37,945 bases of DNA from JANWYT01 sp046719465 (GCA_046719465.1 JBDNCV010000015.1:1-37945); one strand, 5' to 3'. Positions 1 to 7,457 are shown, counted from the stretch's first letter. Program-made: numbers and translations. The notes: generated by a model not told the origin, from the sequence alone.

Positions 1-80
1 TAAGGGCCAGAGGTTTTAGCCTCTGGCCTAACTCTCACCCTTGAAAGCGGCTTCAGCCTCGGCCGCAGCGCCCCTACTCG
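1..80. repeat. Dispersed intergenic repeat, copy 1 (with perfect hairpin)
   Basis: Positions 5-13 and 20-28 are a perfect 9-bp inverted repeat (GGCCAGAGG and its complement) around a 6-nt loop. Read on the - strand, 60 to 1 resembles 29931-29990: both share GAGGCTGAAG, then CTTTCA followed by a G run, then GCC(A/G)GAGGCT, then CCTCTG. The window edge may cut this copy. No reading frame is supported here. It is probably a degenerate interspersed repeat of this genome rather than a terminator, because no T-run follows the hairpin. Confidence 0.5.
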
Positions 81-167
81 CCCCTTGCCCTTCTAGGTCG
101 TCCCTACAATCAGAGGCAGCCTCTCTTGTATAGTGGTGGGCGGTTTCTGCACACTGAAGGATGCCGC

Positions 168-3100
168 ATGAGGCGTTATCTTCCTGATGCTCTCTTGGTG
201 GGGGTGGTGTTCTTGCTGCCGCTGGTGATGTTCTGGCAGCAGACGTTGGGTGGGCGCACCCTGCTCCCGACCGAGAACCTCTACCAATATGAACCCTACG
301 CCACTTACCGCGAGGTGGTGCGCGCCCCCGGCGTGCCCCACAACCACCTTGTGTCTGATCTGGTGCTGCAAAACTACCCGTGGAAGCAGTTCCTGCGCGA
401 TCAAATCGCCATAGGCGAGATCCCGCTGTGGAACCCGCACCAATTCGCGGGGATTCCGTTCCTTGCGGCGGGGCAGCACAGCGGCCTCTACCCGTTGAGC
501 ATCCTCTACTACGTCCTCGATTTGCCTGCGGCCTATGGCTGGTTCACGGTGGTGAACTTGGGGCTGGCGGGCGCGCTCATGATGGGCTTCGCGCGGGCGC
601 TGGGCGCGTCGCGCGTGGCGGGCTTGATCGCGGGGATCGTCTATCAGTTGGGCGGCTTCATGATCGCCAGCGCTGTCTTCCCGATGATGATCGGCGGGGT
701 GGTGTGGCTGCCGCTGCTGCTGTGGATGATCGAACGGGTGGTGCGCGGCCAGCGAGCGTTGGGGGCGCTCATCGTCGGCGCGGGGGCGGTGGGGCTGAAC
801 GTGCTGGCCGGCCACGCCGAGATCACAATCTACACGCTGTTCATCGCGGGCTGGTATGCGGCGGGGCGGCTGTTGAGCGAGTTCCGCGCACGGCGCAATG
901 CGCGCTGGCTCATCCAGACGGGCGGGCTGCTGCTGGCGATGGTGGCGCTGGGGTTGGGGCTGGGGGCAGTGCAGTTGATCCCGCTGTACGACTTCGTGCG
1001 CGTCAACTGGCGAGCCGACCGCGCCAGCTTGGAAACCGTGCTAAGCTATGCGCACCCGCCGCGCGACGTGCTGCAATTCCTCATGCCCAACGTCTATGGC
1101 AGCCCAGCGCATCACACCATCTTTGACTGGTTCAGCGGCCGATGGGTCGCGCTCAACGGCACGCCATCGTTCCACACGGAATGGGGCATCAAGAACTACG
1201 TGGAGGGGGCGCTGTATCTGGGGCTGCTGCCGCTGGCGCTGGCGCTGGCGGCGTTCGGCGGGGCGCGGCGCGGTTTGCAGGCGATCTTCGGCAGCTTGGG
1301 CGCGCTGGCGCTGAGCTTTATGTTCGGCCTGCCGACCTACGCGCTGATCTACGCCCTGCCCGGGATCAACCAGCTCAACTCGCCGTTTCGCTGGATTTAC
1401 GCGCTGACGGTCTGCGTGGCGATCTTGGCGGCGCTGGGTTTTGACCGTCTGGCCGGGCAGAATGGTCGCTGGGCCAAACGCGCAGCCTACGGCATGACTG
1501 CGCTGGGGGCCGTCGTGATCGTGGCGCTGGGGGCGGCGCGGTTCGCTTACCCGGCGCTGGCCGACCTTGTCGAGCGCGCCTTCCGCAGCTTGACCAACGC
1601 CGACCGCGCCTTCCCTAATGCCGAATTGTTCTTCAGCTACACAGCGGGGCAGGCGCTTATCTTCGCTTTGACGCTGGCGGTGAGCGGGTTGGCGCTGCGC
1701 TGGCTCGTCAGCCGCTGGCGCACGACGTGGGCGGGCGTGGCCGTCAGCGTGGTGATCGCGGTTGACCTCATGGCCGCGTCGTGGGGCTTCAACCCCGCGT
1801 CTGACCCCGCCCTGCTGGACTTCGTGCCGCCGTCGGTGCAGTTCTTGCAAGCGCAGGGGCAAGCGCGCTTCATCACGTTGGATGACCCCGCGCAGCCGCC
1901 CAACCTACAGGCCAACAGCGCGTGGCGGCACGGCCTCTACGACGTGCGCGGCTACGACAGCATCATCCCACGCGCGACGGTGGAGTATCTGCGTGGGTTG
2001 GCCCCGCAGGTGCAGCTCGACTTCAACCGCATCGCGCCGCTTTACACCGCTTACCCTAACTTCGACGTGTCGGACGCGCTCGCCAGCCCACGCTTGCGCA
2101 GCCTAAACGTCGCGTTCATCGTGACGCAGACGCGCTCAGAGGCGGCGCAGGCGCTCATGCAGCGCAGCCCCCAGCGCTTCGTCCCTGTCTATGCCGACCC
2201 CGCCCAGACCATCTACCGCGTGACGGATGCGCTCCCGCGTTATCTCGTGTGCTGCGATGACCCTGCGCTCAACGCGCGCATCGCCAGCGGCGCGTCGCTC
2301 ACCCACGATGAGCTTCACGCGCTCTACCCCTATGGCACGGTCACCCTGCGCCGCGACACAGGCCGCGAGCGCCTGCTGGACGTGGCCACGCTGACAGACG
2401 GCTGGCTCATCGTAAGTGAAGCCTACGCCGAGGGCTGGCGGGCGTTCCTGCGCCCAATTGGCGCGCCGGAGAGCGCCGAGACGCTGATCCCAGTGCAGGT
2501 CGTCAACGGGCTGTTTCAGGGCGTGGCGATCCCAGCGGGGGTGTGGACGCTGCGCATGGTCTACAGCCCGACCAGCTTTCAAGTGGGGGTGTTCGGCACG
2601 GCCATCAGCGCGGCGCTCATCGCCCTGCTGATCGGGATGAGCGTTTGGCGTGGCGTGGTGGGGCGCGAGGCCGCCCGCAGCGCGACGGCGCGCGTCGCCC
2701 GCAACAGCGTCGCGCCCATCGTGCTGAACCTGTTCAACAAAGGGATCGACTTTGCGTTCTTGCTGGTGATGCTGCGCGTGCTGACGCCGCAGGAAGTGGG
2801 GACGTATTACTATCTGGTGGTGGTGTTCGTCTGGTTTGACATCTTCACCAACTTCGGCCTCGACCTGTACTTGATCCGCGCGGTGAGCCGCGACAAAGCC
2901 CAGAGCGGGCGGCTGCTCTACAACACGACGCTGCTGCGGCTGGCGCTGGCAGTGGTCGGTGTGGGGTTGGTGGCAGGCTTCGTGGCGATCCGTCAGGCGA
3001 CGGTGACCCCGCCGCTGGATGAGACGGCGCTGCTGGCGCTGGCGCTGCTCTACTTGGGCTTGTTCCCTGCCAGCCTCAGCAAGGGCATCAGCTCGCTGTT

Positions 3101-4163
3101 TTACGCCCATGAACAGGTGGAGAAGCCCGCCGCTATTGCCACGATCACGACGATCAACAAGGTCGTGTTCGGCGTGATCGTGCTGCTGGCGGGGGCGGGG
3201 ATCGTCGGGCTGGCAGCGGTGAGCGTCGTCAACAACCTGCTGACGCTGGCCATCCTCGCCTACACAGGGCGCGCGCTCGTCGGGCGATTGGCGACGTGGC
3301 GGCCAGAGCTGCCGCTGATGCTGCGCATGATCCGCGACAGTTGGGCGCTGCTGCTCAACCACTTCTTGGCGACGATCTTTTTTCAGGTGGATGTGGTCAT
3401 CTTGGAGGCGCTCAAAGGCGCAGAGCTGGTCGCGCGCTACAGCATCGCCTACCGCTGGCTGAACGCGATCAACATCGTGCCGTCGTTCTTCACGCAGGCG
3501 CTGCTGCCAGTCATGTCTCGCCAAGCCACCGACGATCTGGCGGCGCTGCGGCGCACGTACACCTTCGGCGTCAAGCTCATGTTCGCGCTGGCTGTGCCGA
3601 TGGCGGCGGGCTTCACGCTGCTGGCCGTCCCGCTGACGGAGTTCATCGGTGGGGCGCAGTACCTGCCGGAAGGCGCGGGGGCGCTGGTGCTCATGATCTG
3701 GAGCATCCCCATCGGCTGGATGAACAGCCTGACGCAATACGCGCTGGTGGCCTTAGACATGCAGCAGCACATCCTGCGCGCGTTCATCGCGGCGGTGATC
3801 TTCAACATCGGGACGAACGCCCTGCTCATCCCAGAGTACGGCTACATCGCGGCGGCCATCACGACGATTGCCAGCGAGCTGGTGCTGTTCATCCCGTTTG
3901 GCTTGCTGATGGAGCGCGGGCTGGGCGGGCGGATCGCATGGGGCGGGCTGTTGTGGCGGCCTGCGCTGGCGGGTGGGGCGATGCTGCTGGCGGGCTTCGG
4001 GCTGATGCCCCTCTCGCCGTGGCTGGGGGCGCTGGTCGGCGCAGGGGTCTACGCGGGGGTGCTGATCGCGCTGCGCCCGCTGGATGAGGCTGAGCGCGCC
4101 CTGTTCGCCAAGCTGCTGCCCGGGCGGGCGCGCCTGCTCGCCGCCCGCGTGGGGCTGGCGTGA
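168..4163 (+). CDS. YfhO-like membrane protein fused to a polysaccharide flippase
   Basis: Polytopic membrane protein of 1331 residues. Residues 1 to about 835 resemble the YfhO family (GT-C-like integral membrane proteins linked to transfer of lipid-carried sugars): many TM segments, an extracytoplasmic loop region near 560-800, and a closing TM near 807-835. Residues from about 850 to the end read as a Wzx/MATE-like polysaccharide flippase with roughly a dozen TM segments. The two halves are in one frame with no stop or visible frameshift. An in-frame TTG lies at 126, but ATG 168 is preferred: GAAGGA at 156-161 lies 6 nt upstream and the sequence after it starts as a normal membrane anchor. 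A GT2 glycosyltransferase follows, so an envelope-polysaccharide role is likely. The substrate is unknown. Family calls are from sequence recognition only. Confidence 0.85.
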   Translation: MRRYLPDALLVGVVFLLPLVMFWQQTLGGRTLLPTENLYQYEPYATYREVVRAPGVPHNHLVSDLVLQNYPWKQFLRDQIAIGEIPLWNPHQFAGIPFLAAGQHSGLYPLSILYYVLDLPAAYGWFTVVNLGLAGALMMGFARALGASRVAGLIAGIVYQLGGFMIASAVFPMMIGGVVWLPLLLWMIERVVRGQRALGALIVGAGAVGLNVLAGHAEITIYTLFIAGWYAAGRLLSEFRARRNARWLIQTGGLLLAMVALGLGLGAVQLIPLYDFVRVNWRADRASLETVLSYAHPPRDVLQFLMPNVYGSPAHHTIFDWFSGRWVALNGTPSFHTEWGIKNYVEGALYLGLLPLALALAAFGGARRGLQAIFGSLGALALSFMFGLPTYALIYALPGINQLNSPFRWIYALTVCVAILAALGFDRLAGQNGRWAKRAAYGMTALGAVVIVALGAARFAYPALADLVERAFRSLTNADRAFPNAELFFSYTAGQALIFALTLAVSGLALRWLVSRWRTTWAGVAVSVVIAVDLMAASWGFNPASDPALLDFVPPSVQFLQAQGQARFITLDDPAQPPNLQANSAWRHGLYDVRGYDSIIPRATVEYLRGLAPQVQLDFNRIAPLYTAYPNFDVSDALASPRLRSLNVAFIVTQTRSEAAQALMQRSPQRFVPVYADPAQTIYRVTDALPRYLVCCDDPALNARIASGASLTHDELHALYPYGTVTLRRDTGRERLLDVATLTDGWLIVSEAYAEGWRAFLRPIGAPESAETLIPVQVVNGLFQGVAIPAGVWTLRMVYSPTSFQVGVFGTAISAALIALLIGMSVWRGVVGREAARSATARVARNSVAPIVLNLFNKGIDFAFLLVMLRVLTPQEVGTYYYLVVVFVWFDIFTNFGLDLYLIRAVSRDKAQSGRLLYNTTLLRLALAVVGVGLVAGFVAIRQATVTPPLDETALLALALLYLGLFPASLSKGISSLFYAHEQVEKPAAIATITTINKVVFGVIVLLAGAGIVGLAAVSVVNNLLTLAILAYTGRALVGRLATWRPELPLMLRMIRDSWALLLNHFLATIFFQVDVVILEALKGAELVARYSIAYRWLNAINIVPSFFTQALLPVMSRQATDDLAALRRTYTFGVKLMFALAVPMAAGFTLLAVPLTEFIGGAQYLPEGAGALVLMIWSIPIGWMNSLTQYALVALDMQQHILRAFIAAVIFNIGTNALLIPEYGYIAAAITTIASELVLFIPFGLLMERGLGGRIAWGGLLWRPALAGGAMLLAGFGLMPLSPWLGALVGAGVYAGVLIALRPLDEAERALFAKLLPGRARLLAARVGLA

Positions 4164-4210
4164 TGACAGGGGGCGATCGGATGAGAGAAGGAAGCGCACA
4201 GCAGCGGTTG

Positions 4211-4260
4211 CCCCTCTCTGCGGGAGAGGGGCGACGGCGCGCAGCGACGTTGGGGTGAGG
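4211..4260. repeat. Intergenic hairpin repeat
   Basis: CCCCTCTC (4211-4218) pairs with GAGAGGGG (4224-4231) across a 5-nt loop, followed by a GC-rich tail ending GGGGTGAGG. It lies in the gap between the flippase fusion and the GT2 gene. No T-run follows, so it is not a classical terminator. The hairpin plus GGGGTGAGG tail resembles widespread bacterial intergenic repeat elements, but only one copy is visible in this window. Confidence 0.4.
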
Positions 4261-4287
4261 CCTTGATCTGTCAATGAAGGACATCGC

Positions 4288-5289
4288 ATGAACGCACACT
4301 ATCCACCGCCTGAAGTCGCCGTGATCGCCACCGTCTACAACGAGGGCGCAAACATCGACTACCTGATGCAGTCACTGTGCGCCCAGACGCTCCCACCGTC
4401 CGAGGTGGTGATCGTCGACGGCGGCAGCGCTGACGACACGGTGGCGCGGATGCAAGCCTACGCGGATCGGCTGCCGCTGCGGGTGATCGTCGAGCGCGGC
4501 GCGAACATCAGCCGCGGGCGCAACATCGCGCTGGCCCACACCCAAGCTGAGATCATCGCCATCACCGATGCGGGCGTGCGCCTGCCCGACACGTGGCTGG
4601 AGGACATCACCGCGCCGCTGCGCGCTGACCCGTCGCTTACGGTGGTGGGCGGTTTCTTCCGCGCTGACCCGCACACGACCTTTGAGGCGGCGATGGGCGC
4701 GACCGTCCTGCCGCTGGCGCATGAGGTCAACCCGCAAACCTTCCTCCCCAGCAGCCGCAGCGTGGCCGTGCGCCGCTCGGCCGCGCGGGCGGTGGGCGGC
4801 TATCCTGAATGGCTCGACTACTGCGAGGATCTGATCTTCGACCTGCGCTTGAAGGCCACGCAGCCGCCGTTTGCCTTCGCCCCGGCGGCCACGGTCGCAT
4901 TTCGCCCGCGCGGCTCTTTGCGGGCGTTTTGGACGCAGTACTACCGCTACGCGCGCGGCGACGGCAAAGCTGACCTGTGGCGCAAGCGGCACGCCATCCG
5001 CTATGGGGTGTATCTCGTGGCGCTGCCGCTGCTGCTGGTCGGCGGGGCAGTGGCGCATCCGATGCTGTGGGGGCTGCTGGCCGCGGGCGGGCTGGCCTAC
5101 TGCTGGCCGGCGTGGCGGCGGCTGCCCGTGGTGATGCAGCACGCGCCCGACCGCAGCGCCGCAGCGTGGGCGCAAGCTATCGCCCTCGTGCCGATCATCC
5201 GCGCAGTGGGCGACCTCGCCAAGATGACGGGCTACCCGGTGGGGCTGTGGTGGCGCAGGCAGCATCGTCCGCCGTCATGGCAGCTTTAA
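4288..5289 (+). CDS. Family 2 glycosyltransferase with C-terminal membrane segments
   Basis: A 333-residue GT-A fold enzyme expected to transfer a sugar from a nucleotide donor to an envelope acceptor on the cytoplasmic face. Visible motifs are the N-terminal VATVYNEG-type strand (residues 11-20), VDGGSADDT around D44, a DAG at 94-96 in the place of the usual metal-binding DxD, and an ED pair near residue 178 as the likely catalytic acid region. Residues about 235-275 form membrane helices. ATG 4288 has GAAGGA 6 nt upstream, the same leader layout as the preceding flippase fusion, which suggests similar translation. The 124-nt gap holds a hairpin repeat, so co-transcription is likely but not proven. 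Donor and acceptor cannot be read from the sequence. Confidence 0.88.
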   Translation: MNAHYPPPEVAVIATVYNEGANIDYLMQSLCAQTLPPSEVVIVDGGSADDTVARMQAYADRLPLRVIVERGANISRGRNIALAHTQAEIIAITDAGVRLPDTWLEDITAPLRADPSLTVVGGFFRADPHTTFEAAMGATVLPLAHEVNPQTFLPSSRSVAVRRSAARAVGGYPEWLDYCEDLIFDLRLKATQPPFAFAPAATVAFRPRGSLRAFWTQYYRYARGDGKADLWRKRHAIRYGVYLVALPLLLVGGAVAHPMLWGLLAAGGLAYCWPAWRRLPVVMQHAPDRSAAAWAQAIALVPIIRAVGDLAKMTGYPVGLWWRRQHRPPSWQL

Positions 5290-5295
5290 GCTGCC
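5279..5295 (+). other. Hairpin spanning the GT2 stop codon
   Basis: GGCAGC (5279-5284) pairs with GCTGCC (5290-5295), with the TAA stop (5287-5289) in the loop. No T-run follows, so it is at best a weak transcript-end or stability structure separating the glycosyltransferase from the toxin-antitoxin genes. Confidence 0.35.
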
Positions 5296-5301
5296 TGTGC
5301 A

Positions 5302-5310
5302 TGGTATACT
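5302..5310 (+). promoter_or_regulatory. Extended -10 promoter for the MntA-HepT pair
   Basis: TGGTATACT matches the extended -10 pattern TGnTATAAT with one mismatch. No convincing -35 is visible, as expected for extended -10 promoters. Transcription would start near 5317, leaving a leader of about 23 nt before ATG 5340. Confidence 0.4.
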
Positions 5311-5337
5311 GGTCATAGGTTATGTTGAACAGGCCGC

Positions 5338-5461
5338 CCATGACCGAGACCTTGAAACCGCCCCTCACCCTTGAAGCGCTGCGGGCGCGCCGTGCGGAGA
5401 TCCTCGCGCTGGCGGCGCGCTACGGCGTCTCCAACGTGCGCGTGTTCGGCAGCGTGGCGCG
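5338..5461 (+). repeat. 124-bp perfect direct repeat, copy 1 (5' end of mntA)
   Basis: Positions 5338-5461 are identical, base for base by eye, to 6010-6133 (offset 672). The repeat starts 2 nt before ATG 5340 and ends inside the codon after GSVAR. It therefore carries only the N-terminal third of the antitoxin. Confidence 0.95.
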
Positions 5462-5651
5462 CGGGGAAGCCACCCCCACAAGCGACGTCGATCTGTTGGT
5501 GACGGCCAACGCCGGAACCAGCATCTTCGACGTTGTCGGCCTCTGGTTGGACTTGCAAGAGCTGTTGGGGTGTCGCGTCAACGTGATCACCGATGGGGTG
5601 GAAGATCAGCGGTTCTTGCAGCGCGTTCAGACCGACGCCGTGGCCCTATGA
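5340..5651 (+). CDS. mntA: MntA-like nucleotidyltransferase antitoxin
   Basis: A 103-residue minimal nucleotidyltransferase. The MNT signature GSx10DxD is complete: G37, S38, D49, D51. In the studied MntA-HepT systems this enzyme neutralises the HEPN toxin by adding AMP groups to a tyrosine next to the toxin's active site. An in-frame ATG lies at 5322, but ATG 5340 is preferred: AACAGG lies 6 nt upstream, and the conserved direct repeat begins here. The stop overlaps the start of the next gene (ATGA at 5648-5651), typical of a co-translated toxin-antitoxin pair. The first 41 codons are duplicated downstream at 6012. Function is inferred from motif and gene pairing. Confidence 0.88.
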   Translation: MTETLKPPLTLEALRARRAEILALAARYGVSNVRVFGSVARGEATPTSDVDLLVTANAGTSIFDVVGLWLDLQELLGCRVNVITDGVEDQRFLQRVQTDAVAL

Positions 5652-5992
5652 AGACCCTGCGCGATTACCTGCTGGATATGCGCCAGTATGCATCTCGGAT
5701 TGCTCAGTCTACGCGAGGCGGAAAGGCCATGTTCGATCAAGATTTTGTCATCCAAGATGCGGTCATCCGTCAGTATCAAGTGATCGGCGAAATTGCCAAG
5801 CGCCTGCCGGACGACCTGCTCGCCACGCAGCCCGACATCGACTGGCGGGCGATCAAAGGGTTCCGCGACTTCCTGACGCACAACTACGACCGGGTGGACT
5901 TGAAGATCGTGTGGGAGGCAGTCTTGATGCTTCCTCAGTTACAGCACGCCATCGAAGCCATGCTCGCGGAAACCTCAGACGACCCGCCTTGA
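5648..5992 (+). CDS. hepT: HepT-like HEPN ribonuclease toxin (DUF86)
   Basis: A 114-residue all-helical HEPN protein. The family's RX4HXY motif is visible as R73, H78 and Y80. R and H form the RNase centre of the dimer, and the tyrosine is the residue AMP-modified by MntA in characterised pairs. The start at 5648 overlaps the mntA stop by 4 nt. A longer frame opens at 5570, but its extra N-terminus (arginine-rich, out of register with the family) is a shadow of mntA. The toxin is intact, so the pair is probably functional. It may stabilise the adjacent restriction-modification genes or act as abortive defence; that role is an inference from position. Confidence 0.88.
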   Translation: MKTLRDYLLDMRQYASRIAQSTRGGKAMFDQDFVIQDAVIRQYQVIGEIAKRLPDDLLATQPDIDWRAIKGFRDFLTHNYDRVDLKIVWEAVLMLPQLQHAIEAMLAETSDDPP

Positions 5993-6009
5993 CTTGAAAG
6001 GAACGCCGT

Positions 6010-6133
6010 CCATGACCGAGACCTTGAAACCGCCCCTCACCCTTGAAGCGCTGCGGGCGCGCCGTGCGGAGATCCTCGCGCTGGCGGCGCGCTACGGCGT
6101 CTCCAACGTGCGCGTGTTCGGCAGCGTGGCGCG
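6010..6133 (+). repeat. 124-bp perfect direct repeat, copy 2
   Basis: Identical to 5338-5461. Sequence identity starts abruptly 2 nt before the ATG at 6012 and ends abruptly at 6133, after which the DNA becomes more AT-rich and leads into the restriction gene. The right edge is a likely recombination junction. Confidence 0.95.
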
Positions 6134-6149
6134 TCAATATCCGCTTTGA
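6012..6149 (+). pseudogene. Truncated second copy of the mntA antitoxin gene
   Basis: The first 41 codons repeat mntA exactly. The frame then runs four unrelated codons (Q-Y-P-L) to TGA at 6147-6149, for 45 residues. The GS of the nucleotidyltransferase motif (residues 37-38) is kept, but both catalytic aspartates are lost, so it cannot be an active enzyme. AAGGAA lies about 8 nt upstream of the ATG, so it could still be translated. It is either a dead remnant of a tandem toxin-antitoxin duplication, cut when the restriction genes arrived, or a short peptide able to compete with the N-terminal half of MntA. The second option is speculation. Confidence 0.8.
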
Positions 6150-6161
6150 TTGTCGCAACTG

Positions 6162-6170
6162 TGCTATACT
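6162..6170 (+). promoter_or_regulatory. Extended -10 promoter for the restriction-modification genes
   Basis: TGCTATACT again fits TGnTATAAT with one mismatch, just after the truncated mntA copy. No good -35 is visible. Transcription would start near 6177, 28 nt before ATG 6205. Confidence 0.4.
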
Positions 6171-6204
6171 GACTTCATTAGTTGAAATCCGTCCAACCAG
6201 AATC

Positions 6205-6795
6205 ATGACGCTCACGCATATTCCGCAATCGCTGCGCGAACGCTTCGAATTTCACGAAACGAAGCACGCTGTCGCTATCCTTCGGCAGGATTTCCCTACG
6301 GAATGGGGCGACATCATGGCGCTTTTGTCTCAGTTTCGTCTGTGCCGGTCTTACATCACCACGCCGGGCGGCAGCAAGTCTAAAGTGGCGCTGGCGATTG
6401 ATCGCTTCCTCAGCGCGCGTGGATGGTCTGAGCGCGGTTTTCAAACGGCCATCACGGTTGATAACACCCAATTTGAATCGCCAACGCACAAGGTTGACTG
6501 CTTTAAAAATCGTATCGCACTCGAAGTTGAGTGGAACAACAAAGACCCTTTCTTCGACCGCGACCTGAACAATTTCCGTCTATTGTTTGACCTCCGCGTG
6601 ATCAGCGTTGGCGTTATCATCACGCGGTGTGATGAGCTGCAGGCCATCTTCAACCAGCTAGGTCGTGGCGCCTCTTATGGGGCCTCCACAACCCATCTTT
6701 CAAAACTGCTCCCACGGATTCGCGGTGGGGGCGGGGGTGGATGCCCACTGCTTGTGATCGGCATTCGACCTACAACGTACAGCGAGGAGTGCTAA
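6205..6795 (+). CDS. BglII/BstYI-like type II restriction endonuclease
   Basis: A 196-residue protein resembling the BglII/BstYI restriction enzyme family. The PD-(D/E)xK-variant active site reads D98, E107, x, E109 (VDCF then ALEVEW), the D-x8-E-x-(Q/E) spacing of this family, and the NNKD and DRDLNNFR segments follow. BglII and BstYI cut sites with a GATC core; whether this enzyme does is an inference. ATG 6205 is chosen because the frame upstream runs into the duplicated mntA fragment. No clear ribosome site precedes it. The gene is visibly richer in A/T than its neighbours, which fits horizontal transfer. The stop lies 2 nt before the methyltransferase start. A glycine-rich loop at the end comes from a G-rich tract at 6724-6740. 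Confidence 0.8.
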   Translation: MTLTHIPQSLRERFEFHETKHAVAILRQDFPTEWGDIMALLSQFRLCRSYITTPGGSKSKVALAIDRFLSARGWSERGFQTAITVDNTQFESPTHKVDCFKNRIALEVEWNNKDPFFDRDLNNFRLLFDLRVISVGVIITRCDELQAIFNQLGRGASYGASTTHLSKLLPRIRGGGGGGCPLLVIGIRPTTYSEEC

Positions 6796-6797
6796 AC

Positions 6798-7457
6798 ATG
6801 GTGGATGAGCCGATGAATGCGGTTGATGATTTGCGCGCGTCGCTCCACGGGCAGTCCTTCGGCACGATTCTCGCGGATCCGCCGTGGCAGTTTCAAAATC
6901 GCACGGGTAAGGTGGCTCCCGAACATCGTCGTCTTTCCCGGTATCCCACGATGACGCTAGAAGAAATCAAAGCGCTGCCCGTGGCCGGGTTTGCCGAAAA
7001 GCAGTCCCATCTCTACTTGTGGGTGCCGAATGCGCTTCTGCCAGAAGGGCTAGAGGTCATGAAGGCGTGGGGCTTTGTCTATAAGACCAATCTGGTCTGG
7101 CACAAGATCCGCAAGGATGGCGGGCCGGACGGGCGCGGTGTGGGCTTTTACTTCCGCAACACAACCGAGCTGCTGTTGTTCGGGGTGCGCGGCCATCTAC
7201 GCACCCGCGCCGCGGGCCGTCGTCAAGTCAATTTCATTGCCAGCCAAAAACGCGAGCACTCGCGCAAGCCAGACGAAATCTACCAGTTGATTGAAGCTTG
7301 CAGCCCGGGTCCATACTTGGAATTGTTCGCGCGTGGCCAGCGGCACGGCTGGGTGCAGTGGGGCAACGAGGTGGACGAGTACAACATCGACTGGGCCACC
7401 TATGCCAACCACAGCCAGCGCGAGGAACCCTCTGGCCAACGCCGCTTGTTTACCTAA
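6798..7457 (+). CDS. MT-A70 family DNA adenine methyltransferase
   Basis: A 219-residue protein with the MT-A70 catalytic motif DPPW at residues 27-30 and the later family features LYLWVPNALL, a lysine/arginine-rich central loop and PGPYLELFAR near the C-terminus. It should transfer a methyl group from S-adenosylmethionine to the N6 of adenine and protect the host from the endonuclease encoded directly upstream. ATG 6798 has GAGGAG at 6784-6789, 8 nt upstream, a stronger site than that of the endonuclease. Protection may therefore be favoured over cutting. The stop overlaps the convergent threonine synthase stop at 7454-7456. It could be an orphan regulator, but the tight pairing makes a type II system much more likely. 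Confidence 0.88.
   Translation: MVDEPMNAVDDLRASLHGQSFGTILADPPWQFQNRTGKVAPEHRRLSRYPTMTLEEIKALPVAGFAEKQSHLYLWVPNALLPEGLEVMKAWGFVYKTNLVWHKIRKDGGPDGRGVGFYFRNTTELLLFGVRGHLRTRAAGRRQVNFIASQKREHSRKPDEIYQLIEACSPGPYLELFARGQRHGWVQWGNEVDEYNIDWATYANHSQREEPSGQRRLFT

Noticed and set aside
85..110. Possible promoter TTGCCC (85-90) and TACAAT (105-110) for the flippase fusion
   Set aside because: The spacer is only 14 nt and there is no extended -10, so it is not supported.
380..1126. Same-strand overlapping frame inside the YfhO part
   Set aside because: Glycine/arginine-rich +1-type shadow with no ribosome site or domain.
2136..3737. Long - strand frame opposite the flippase fusion, and similar frames at 1041-1862 and 4372-5265
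   Set aside because: Arginine-, glutamine- and histidine-rich shadows of high-GC codons with no recognisable domain.
4211..4231. Terminator between the flippase fusion and GT2
   Set aside because: Good stem but no T-run. Listed as a repeat hairpin instead.
5570..5647. Longer N-terminus for the HepT toxin
   Set aside because: It overlaps mntA in another frame and is arginine-rich. The 4-nt ATGA overlap at 5648 is the standard arrangement.
5338..6133. CRISPR or integrase attachment-site interpretation of the direct repeats
   Set aside because: Only two copies, 124 bp long, inside coding DNA, with no integrase, tRNA or cas gene in the window.
6043..6204. N-terminal extension of the restriction enzyme into the mntA repeat
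   Set aside because: The extension translates the duplicated antitoxin DNA in a wrong frame. The family-like sequence begins at ATG 6205.
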